Below are positions 1 through 9,700 of a DNA stretch of 24,114 nt, in pieces (the first letter of the stretch is position 1; every line of letters starts with the position of its first letter). The notes below the pieces were generated by a model. It was not told where the DNA came from and searched no databases. It worked only from the letters and a program-made list of their open reading frames with translations. Origin of the DNA: Verrucomicrobiota bacterium. Its GTDB lineage: Bacteria > Verrucomicrobiota > Verrucomicrobiia > Opitutales > Opitutaceae. Where the stretch lies: NCBI GenBank assembly GCA_023399155.1, contig JAEWQP010000019.1:1-24114 (forward strand). The letters are read 5' to 3'. The translations under genes and the position numbers were made by a program.

Positions 1-467
1 CAGTAGCGGGTGTACATGCGGTAGAGCATCTGCGTCCAGTCCTGGGCCTCGGTTCCGCCCGCGCCCGCAGGGAGCGTTAAGATGCAGTTGCAGTCGTCGT
101 ACTCGCCGGTGAGCAGCGTCTGAAGGCGCAGACTCTCCAGATCCTCCTTCAGCGAGGCAAATTCCTTCTTGATGTCCTCGGCCATGGATTCGTCGTCCTC
201 CTCCTCGGCCAGCTCCATCATGATCTCGATCTCGTCCGCCCGGTTGATCAGGCTCTCGTAGTGCTTGATGCGGTTCTCCGTGGAGTTCGCCTTGGCCGAG
301 ATGCGCGTGGCGCGCTCGGTGTCGTCCCAGAAGCCGTTGGAGCCCATGTCCTCCTGATACTCCACCAGCTGCTCCCGCAGATGATCCACGTGCAGCGACT
401 CGCCCGCCTCGGCAATCATGCTGCGCACGGCGGTCAGATCCTGCTTAAAGACTTCCATTTCAATCAT
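1..467 (-). CDS. prfB: Peptide chain release factor 2 (RF2), 5' part only
   Basis: RF2 recognises UGA and UAA stop codons on the ribosome and triggers peptide release. The visible 155 codons are the N-terminal helical domain followed by the start of the conserved core, with the family signature AGAGGTEAQDWTQMLYRMY near the window edge. The GGQ catalytic loop and the stop-codon-reading loop lie outside the window. The start at 467 (MIEMEVFK) is chosen because an in-frame TAG lies just upstream; an ATG three codons later (458) is also possible, and neither has a convincing Shine-Dalgarno. The reading frame is open from the start: where E. coli prfB has its slippery CTT-TGA-C, this gene reads CTG-CAC-GTG (Leu-His-Val), so no programmed frameshift is needed. 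It follows secA on the same strand after 92 bases and may be co-transcribed. Confidence 0.95.
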   Translation of the reverse strand, partial: MIEMEVFKQDLTAVRSMIAEAGESLHVDHLREQLVEYQEDMGSNGFWDDTERATRISAKANSTENRIKHYESLINRADEIEIMMELAEEEDDESMAEDIKKEFASLKEDLESLRLQTLLTGEYDDCNCILTLPAGAGGTEAQDWTQMLYRMYTRY

Positions 468-559
468 ATTGTTCACATCCAAACTCTATTTTATGTCCCG
501 TTGTCAGGTTGAATCGCTACTGGATTCTGCTAGGGTGGTGCATCCTCGCGTTTAAAGCT

Positions 560-3565
<3,006 letters not shown>

Positions 3566-3725
3566 GGGAAAGGGTGCGTTATTAGCTGCGGAAGGTTTGG
3601 GAGTGCAATGGTGAATCCCCTCGGGCCCGGCGGCCCAAGGCCACCGTGCGAGGAGAGGCACAACGGCCCCTGCGCGAACGGGTCGCGGACGGGCCGATGT
3701 CGAAGATGCCGGCGTAGGCGCCGGA

Positions 3726-4097
3726 TCAAGCACCGACCGGCGGCGACGGACCCACGCAGCACTGCCGCAACCGCGCACGCGGCGCGAGCCAGTCCCTTCC
3801 ACCTGAGCCTGGGCGCGGCAAGACCTGTTCGGCCAGGCCCCCGGTCACGGGCTCGAAGGCCGCATGCAGCCCGACATGGCCAAACCCACTCTCGTCATCC
3901 GAAGCCAGGGAGGCCGTGAGGCAACGACAGAGGGCATCGAACGTCGGCTTCGTCGCCCGGCAGCTGCGCTCGCCTTCCGGCGGGGCGAGATCGCCCGCCG
4001 CTGAGGTGCGCCCCGCGGCCGCTCCGAGCAACACCAAGCCCGCCGCAATCAGCAGCGCGGGCCTGGTCAGGAGTTCCTTGAACGAGACGGGTCTCAC
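3726..4097 (-). CDS. Possible small secreted cysteine-containing protein (uncertain ORF)
   Basis: This is a 123-codon frame starting with GTG. Its N-terminus looks like a signal peptide: a basic start, then the hydrophobic run LLIAAGLVLLGAAAG, then small residues (TSAAG). The mature part contains a cluster of cysteines (ERSCRAT, LCRCL) and one near the C-terminus. I do not recognise a family. It lies between the sugar decarboxylase and secA on the same strand. The signal-peptide-like start favours a real gene. Against it are the GTG start without a clear Shine-Dalgarno, a low-complexity C-terminal third, and the high chance of long spurious frames in DNA this GC-rich. If it is not real, the whole stretch 3566-4346 is non-coding. 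Confidence 0.35.
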   Translation of the reverse strand: MRPVSFKELLTRPALLIAAGLVLLGAAAGRTSAAGDLAPPEGERSCRATKPTFDALCRCLTASLASDDESGFGHVGLHAAFEPVTGGLAEQVLPRPGSGGRDWLAPRARLRQCCVGPSPPVGA

Positions 4098-4150
4098 GGC
4101 GAACCCGCCTACCCTGCACGGAATCGGCGCCTTGGCGAGACTGCAGGTAG

Positions 4151-4199
4151 GCGATAAGCGATAAGCGATAGGCGATAAGCGATAAGCGGTAAGCTATAG
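4151..4199. repeat. Seven in-phase copies of the heptamer GCGATAA
   Basis: Seven contiguous 7-base units can be read in exact phase: GCGATAA, GCGATAA, GCGATAG, GCGATAA, GCGATAA, GCGGTAA, GCTATAG. The last two have drifted. An inverted, shorter block of the same heptamer lies at 4347-4367. The block sits in the leader of the uncertain small ORF 3726-4097. It is too short-period for a CRISPR and has no spacers. Confidence 0.9.
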
Positions 4200-4200
4200 G

Positions 4201-4344
4201 TTTTCGGCGGCATGCCCGGGAGCCGCACGGCCCCAGGTGGCGACGGGGCGGAGTCGCGTCTGACAAACGCGGCTACTTCTGAGGATCATCCGCACTCGCG
4301 CCCGTAGCCGCGCTCGCCAAGCGTGCCTGCTTCCCGAGCCCGCC
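4201..4344. other. Spacer between inverted heptamer blocks, with a 9-bp inverted repeat
   Basis: This 144-base non-coding stretch sits between the two oppositely oriented heptamer blocks. It contains a perfect 9-bp inverted repeat, CGCGGCTAC at 4268-4276 and GTAGCCGCG at 4304-4312, with a 27-base loop. No T-tract follows, so it is not an obvious terminator. The symmetrical layout resembles a small non-autonomous or dispersed intergenic element; that reading is inference. Confidence 0.5.
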
Positions 4345-4368
4345 GCTTACGGCTTATCGCTTATAGCC
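4345..4368. repeat. Inverted heptamer block overlapping the end of the sugar decarboxylase gene
   Basis: The reverse complement of this 24-mer matches 4171-4194 at 22 of 24 positions. It contains three phased heptamers (GCTATAA, GCGATAA, GCCGTAA). It overlaps the stop codon and the last codons of the minus-strand gene 4347-5318, whose C-terminal residues KAISDKP are therefore encoded by repeat DNA. Confidence 0.85.
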
Positions 4369-5318
4369 TTACGCTCTCCGCTTCCTGCTCCCACCTGCGT
4401 CCGGAAATAGTCGATCGTGCGCCTCAGGCCCTCTTCGAGTGAGACCGTCGGTTCCCAGCCATCGAGGACCTTGCGCGCCAGCGAAATGTCGGGTTGGCGC
4501 TGCTTCGGATCGTCTGAGGGAAGCGGCTTGTGGACGATCTTCGAAGGTCCCCCGACAATCTGGATCACCTTCTGCGCGAGTTCCAGCATCGTGAACTCGC
4601 CGGGGTTGCCGCAGTTCATCGGACCCACGGTTTCAGTCTGATTCATGAACCGCACGAAGCCCTCGATCAGGTCGTCCACGTAGCAGAACGAGCGGGTTTG
4701 TGAGCCGTCCCCGTACACCGTGATATCCTCGCCCCGAAGTGCCTGGACGATGAAGTTCGAGACCACGCGCCCGTCGTTGGCCAGCATACGCGGCCCGTAG
4801 GTGTTGAAGATGCGGATGACGCGGATATCCACGTCGTTCTGCCGGTGGTAGTCGAAAAAGAGTGTCTCGGCGCAACGCTTGCCCTCGTCGTAGCAGGAGC
4901 GCATGCCGACCGGGTTGACGTGGCCCCAGTAATCCTCGACCTGCGGGTGCACCTCGGGGTCGCCGTAGACCTCCGAGGTCGACGCCTGGAAAACGCGGGC
5001 GCGCACGCGCTTGGCCAGTCCAAGGCAGTTGATCGCGCCCATGACCGAGGTCTTCGTCGTCTTGATCGGATTGTACTGGTAGTGCGGCGGCGAGGCGGGA
5101 CAGGCGAGATTGTAAATCTGGTCGCACTCGACCTTGAACGGGTCGATCACGTCGTGGCGGATCAGCTCAAACCGCGGGTGCTGCAGGAGGTGCGCGATGT
5201 TGGCCTTCCGGCCGGTGAAGAAGTTGTCGAGGCAGATGACCTCGTGGCCGTCGTTGATCAGGCGGTCGCAAAGATGGCTGCCGAGGAATCCGGCTCCACC
5301 GGTGATGAGTATGCGCAT
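4347..5318 (-). CDS. uxs: UDP-glucuronate decarboxylase-like NAD-dependent sugar epimerase/dehydratase
   Basis: This is an extended short-chain dehydrogenase of the UDP-xylose synthase type, expected to oxidise and decarboxylate UDP-glucuronate to UDP-xylose with bound NAD in the cytoplasm. The 323 residues show the Rossmann motif GGAGFLG (7-13), LDNFFTGRK (30-38), the YNLACPASP loop (69-77), TSEVYGDP (114-121) and the catalytic pair Y143/K147 in SCYDEGKR. RIFNTYGPRM and DGSQTRSFCYVDD are also typical of this branch. Length and motif order fit the soluble bacterial UXS enzymes. The close relative UDP-glucuronate 4-epimerase usually has a different post-Rossmann loop, so UXS is preferred. The leader is CGCACTTCTTCCAACC before the ATG. 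The last residues are encoded by a heptamer repeat that contains the stop codon. Likely role: nucleotide sugars for surface polysaccharide. Confidence 0.9.
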   Translation of the reverse strand: MRILITGGAGFLGSHLCDRLINDGHEVICLDNFFTGRKANIAHLLQHPRFELIRHDVIDPFKVECDQIYNLACPASPPHYQYNPIKTTKTSVMGAINCLGLAKRVRARVFQASTSEVYGDPEVHPQVEDYWGHVNPVGMRSCYDEGKRCAETLFFDYHRQNDVDIRVIRIFNTYGPRMLANDGRVVSNFIVQALRGEDITVYGDGSQTRSFCYVDDLIEGFVRFMNQTETVGPMNCGNPGEFTMLELAQKVIQIVGGPSKIVHKPLPSDDPKQRQPDISLARKVLDGWEPTVSLEEGLRRTIDYFRTQVGAGSGERKAISDKP

Positions 5319-5604
5319 GGTTGGAAGAAGTGCGTCCGGACCGCGGCGCCGCGGGGCGCGTCGGAGGGGACGGAAGGGTCAACCCGCCGGCCGACCTCTC
5401 GCGAGGCCGAAATGCCCGTCCGCGCGAACGTTCGGGCCCCGCCCCGATGCCGCGCTCCGCAGGGTGTTCCCGCACGTCCCGCCGGATGGTCCGATTGGCC
5501 CCTCCTTCCCGGAAGCTCCGTGATTGCCGTGGGGGCAGACGGGCCGCATGCTCACTACAGTCAACACACGGGCCCAGGGCCCACGCATCCACATAATCCC
5601 AGCC
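5319..5604. promoter_or_regulatory. Divergent intergenic region between the sugar decarboxylase and the CsgG-like gene
   Basis: These 286 bases separate two divergently read genes, so at least one promoter for each must lie here. I see no clear -35/-10 pair, operator palindrome or riboswitch that I would defend. The stretch is GC-rich, and small frames within it look spurious. Confidence 0.45.
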
Positions 5605-6579
5605 ATGAAGAGTCTCTCCCTTGCCTCCCTTCTGCTCCTCGCCACCACCCTTGCGGTGCAGGCGCAACCCAGCCAGGTGCTCAAGCCCAGCACCGCCACG
5701 AAGACCAAGGACGACGCCGCCGCCACCCGCATGGGTGAGTACAAGGGCGTCAAGCACGCCATCGGCGTCGTCGACATCAACAGCGACGAAGGTTTCCGTT
5801 TCGAGGAGAACGCGAAGCAGAACATGCGCGCCATGCTCGAGTCCGCGCTGTTCGCGACCAACCGCTTCGTCATCGTCGAGCGCAGCAATCTCGAGGCCGT
5901 GGTGATGGAGCAGGACTTGCAGAAGAGCAACCGCGCGGCCAAGAGCAAGGACGTCGCGCAGACCGGCAAGCTGCGCAGCGCGCGCTACATCGCGGCCTGC
6001 ACCGTGACCGAGGCTTCGTCGCAGAAATCGGGCGACAAAGGCGGCCTCAGGATCAAGGAGTTCAAGATCGGCGGCTCCGCCACGAAGTCCGCCCTCGTGC
6101 TGGTGGTGAAGCTCGTGGACACCACGACGGGCGAAGTCGTCGCCAGTGAGCGGATACGCGGCGAGGCCGGCTCGAACTCGCTCAATCTCGGCTACGCCAA
6201 GGGCTCCTGGGGCGCGGACGTCGCCTCGTTTGCCAAGACCCCGATGGGGCAGGCTGCGCAGGACTGCATCAACCGGGCCGTGACGTTCATCTCAAAGCAG
6301 ATGGAGCAGTTCCCGACCGAGGGCGTCGTGGTCTCGGCCACCGAGCAGAACCTCATCATCAGCCTCGGCGAGAACTACGGCATCCGCTCCGGCCAGCTGT
6401 TCATCGTGCGCCGCAATGGGGAACTCCTGACTGATCCCGACACCGGCGAGATCCTGGGCGAGAGCGAAGGCGAGGTGATCGGCACCCTCGAAGTGACGAG
6501 CACGCGTGAGAAACTCTCCTACTGCAAGCTGGTCGACGGCGACCTGCCCGATCGCGGCGACGTGGTCGTCGTGAAGTAG
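5605..6579 (+). CDS. CsgG/HfaB-like secreted protein with a FlgT-like C-terminal domain
   Basis: The 324-residue product starts with a signal peptide (MKSLSLASLLLLATTLAVQA, cut expected near residue 20 before QPSQ). Residues about 50-230 resemble the CsgG fold: IGVVDINSDEG, then ALFATNRFVIVERSNLEAVVMEQ, then the GKLRSARYIAACTVTEA strand and a long LVLVVKLVDTTTGEVVASERI hairpin. The last 90 residues (GVVVSATEQNLIISLGENYGIRSGQLFIVRR) look like the small beta domain that ends FlgT-type proteins. CsgG itself is an outer-membrane lipoprotein pore for curli export. Here there is no cysteine at the cleavage site, so this copy is probably not lipidated and may be periplasmic. The ATG at 5605 is chosen over the upstream in-frame one because it begins the signal peptide. 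No csgA, csgE or csgF relatives are nearby. Function is inferred from the fold only. Confidence 0.8.
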   Translation: MKSLSLASLLLLATTLAVQAQPSQVLKPSTATKTKDDAAATRMGEYKGVKHAIGVVDINSDEGFRFEENAKQNMRAMLESALFATNRFVIVERSNLEAVVMEQDLQKSNRAAKSKDVAQTGKLRSARYIAACTVTEASSQKSGDKGGLRIKEFKIGGSATKSALVLVVKLVDTTTGEVVASERIRGEAGSNSLNLGYAKGSWGADVASFAKTPMGQAAQDCINRAVTFISKQMEQFPTEGVVVSATEQNLIISLGENYGIRSGQLFIVRRNGELLTDPDTGEILGESEGEVIGTLEVTSTREKLSYCKLVDGDLPDRGDVVVVK

Positions 6580-6590
6580 ACCACCCCGCC

Positions 6591-6640
6591 CGGCCGCCTC
6601 GCGGCCGTCCCTTGTCTGCGGCGCCGGCCACGGCGCCGCA
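6591..6640 (+). other. Two consecutive strong GC hairpins after the CsgG-like gene
   Basis: CGGCCGC-CTC-GCGGCCG (6591-6607) is a perfect 7-bp stem. TGCGGCGCCG-GCCA-CGGCGCCGCA (6617-6640) is a perfect 10-bp stem with a 4-base loop. Neither has a U-tract directly after it, but they stand just before the terminator at 6650-6680. They may protect the 3' end of the CsgG-like mRNA or support termination. Confidence 0.7.
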
Positions 6641-6649
6641 TCGATCCGG

Positions 6650-6680
6650 AGCCCGCGCCGTCGGCGGGCTTCGTCTTTTC
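6650..6680 (+). terminator. Rho-independent terminator between the CsgG-like and double-VWA genes
   Basis: AGCCCGC-GCCGTCG-GCGGGCT forms a perfect 7-bp stem (6650-6670) followed by the T-rich TCGTCTTTTC. It should end transcription of the CsgG-like gene, so the VWA gene 33 bases further on probably relies at least in part on its own promoter or on read-through. Confidence 0.75.
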
Positions 6681-6712
6681 CACCCCCGGCCATACCCTGT
6701 CCCCGCCCTTCC

Positions 6713-9700
6713 ATGCGCCTGCCCTCCTTCCTGCGCCCGTTCGTATCCGGAGCTCTGTTATTCCACGCCGCTGTGCTGTTCGCGGCCGATCCCCAGGTCC
6801 TCACCTCCGCCGCCCCGCTCGCGGTGAAGCTCACGCCCGACGCGGGCAAGGCGACGTTCACCTTCAAGAACGACGGCTCGCGGCTGGTCGCCCTGCGCGT
6901 CGAGACGCCCGACACGACGTGCCACGTGCGCTTTCACGCACGCACCGAGGCGAGCTTCGGAGGTTATCGCACCTCCTCCGATTTCAGCATGGATTTCCGC
7001 GCGGAACGCGAGCCCTCCCAGCTTCTGGACGCGCTGCCGCAGTTCCCCGCCGAGTGGACGATCGAACTCGCGCTGGTCGGCAAGGTGCCGGCCGCACTCA
7101 CCATCCGCCTGGAGGACCAGGGGCCGGCACCTGAGATTGTCTGGGGCGAGGCACCCGGCACGCTGCTCGTCCGCAACACCGGCCAGACGCAGATCACCGC
7201 CACGCCCGAACGTCATGTCCGCCTGCGCCACCCGCTGTTCAGCGCCTCGACTGCGACGCCCGACATCACGCCCGGCGGCGACGCCCTCTTCCGACTGCCC
7301 GCGGGTTACTGGGACCTGCACGCGCCCGGCGGCGACGGCGTCCAATCGATTCGCTCGGCCCTCATCCCCGTGACGAGCGGCGGCCAGACCGTGATCGACT
7401 GGCCGCAGATGCGCTCGCTGGAAGGCGAAAAACTTCGTGGGCTCTCCGAACTTATGGTGCGCGAGGCGAGCGCCGACGGCGACACCGGCACGCTCCTCGT
7501 CGCCGCGCCGATGTTCCCCACCACACCTCCCGTCGAAGCCGTCCGCGTGAGCGAGGGCGGCCAGCCCGGCCAGGTGCTCTCGATCGAGGCGGTCCCGGCC
7601 AGTCTGCACGTGGTCGTGCTCTTCGATTCATCCTTCTCGATGCGCAAGATCTTCGGCGAGGCGCAGCAGGCCGCCCTGCACTTTGTCGAAAATCTCCCGC
7701 CCGGGTGCACGGTCGATTTCTTCGACTTCGACACGAAAGTGCGCGAACTCACCGCGCCGGATCGCGCGGCCCTGCTCGCGGCGATCCGCGCCATCAAGTC
7801 GGATGGCAGCACCAAGCTCTACGACTCCGTCATGCGCGGCCTGTCCAAGTCAGCCGCCCATCGTCGCAGCGCCGTGGTGCTCTTCACCGACGGCTTTGAT
7901 GCCCGCGTCGACGATCCCGGATACGGCAGTCGCGCCACCGAGGAGCAGGTGTTTGCCGCGGTGGAGAAGGCGCGGGTGCCGTTCTTCACCATCGCGTATG
8001 GTGAAAAGCCCGACGAGCAGACCCTCCAGAAACTCGCCGAGGTCTCGGGCGGCGCCTACTTCCGCGCCCAGGCCGACACGATCGCGAGCGTCTTCGACGA
8101 GATCCGCGGCGTGGTCGATCGCGACTACCGCATCACCTACCGCCGGCCCGCCAAGGTCGGACCGAGCAACACGCCGGTGCTCACGCTCGTGCTCGATGTC
8201 AGCGGCTCGATGGACATGGAGCCAACCCGCCCCGAGGTCGGCCGCCGCATCGAAAAGGCCAAGGACCTGCTGCGCGGCTTTTTCGGCCGGCTCCCCGCCG
8301 GCAGCGTGGTGCAGCTGTTCACGTTCTCCACGGGTGTTGACCTTGTCCAGGTGCCCACCTCCGAGCCGGCCCGTCTGGCCCGCGCGCTCGCGCCCATCGA
8401 GGCCGATGGAGGCACGGAGACACTCAAGGCCACGAAGGCCGCGCTCGCGTCGCTGGAAAGGATCCCGTCGCGCAACCGCACGCTGCTCTTCATCACCGAC
8501 GCCGCGCTCAAGGTCTCGGACCAGCGGGAACACGAGACGTTTGCGAACGCGCTGGCGCAGCTCAAGGAGCAGGGCATCCGCAGCCTCTGGGTCGGCATGG
8601 TCGGCGAGGATCAGCAGGGGCCCTTCGAGGAGGCTGCGGCGCTCTCCGGCGGTTCGTTCGTGGTCAGTCCGGGCACCGAGTCCCTCGGCCGGGCCCTCGC
8701 CACGCTTGAGCGGACGCTCAAGTCCGACGCGGCCGGCGGCGAGGTCGCGGTCGAGGTGTTGATCAACAAGGTGGATACGGCCGGCACCCATCACCTGCAC
8801 GGTGGCACGGGCCTGTTCCCGCTGCCCGTGCCCGAGTTCACGGCCGAACACAGCGTCGGCAGCCTGCGGGCCGTGATCACACAGGGCGCGCCGCAGGAGG
8901 CCGCGACGGAAGCGCTGGCCTCGATGCCCCCCGCACCGGGCACCGCATTGCCCGGAACCGGCGCCACGGCGGCGGGCGCAGGCGATGGCGCGCGCGAACT
9001 CAACCGCATCCCGATCGGCGCGACCGGCCACAACGAGGCCGTGGAGATCACGGTCCACGAGGCTCGCATCTACTCGCGTCTCCACGGACTGGATCTGCCG
9101 AACACCCATCGTTTCGTGGAACTCGTGCTCACGCTCAAGAACGTCCTCCCCGAGCAGCAGGTGTTTGTCCCCGCCAAGGGCGCAGCCCACCCCGCCAACT
9201 GGGTGTCGGGAAATCCCGCCGGCAAGACGGTGCGGATGATCCCGCCCTACCTCATTCCCGACATCCGGAATCACCTCTTCCTGCGCTGGAATGACGGGGC
9301 CGAGGCGCCGCCCTCGATCCTGTCGGTTCTCGATCCCGAGCCGTTGTTCCTACCGGATGATCCATCGGTGCTGGTGTCGCCCGACTCGCCGCGCGAGGCC
9401 CGCGTGGTGTTCCTCGTCCCCGAGCCGAACCTGCGCCAGGCGTCGCTGCACCTCTACGACACGAGCTACAAGCACATGGACCTGGCGCTCGTCGGGCCGC
9501 TCGTGCCGCGCGACGCCGCTCTCGTCGACATGCCGGCCAAGGCAAGTGGCGCGCTTTCGGACACCTTCGTGCTGCACCTCCTCGGCCATGCCGACTCGCC
9601 CGGGCCGCTGCACGGGGTGGATCCGCTCAAGGAGAATCTGTTCCGCACCGTGCAGCTGCGGTTCGACTCCAAGATGCAGGCGCTGGTGAACCTCCAGCCG

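Noticed and set aside
3566..3802. 79-codon N-terminal extension of SecA
   Set aside because: Low-complexity Arg/Pro/Ala sequence; the family begins at MFGYLLKKL and the leader motif lies before that ATG.
4147..4200. CRISPR-like array in the heptamer tract
   Set aside because: Units are seven bases with no spacers, so it is a simple tandem repeat.
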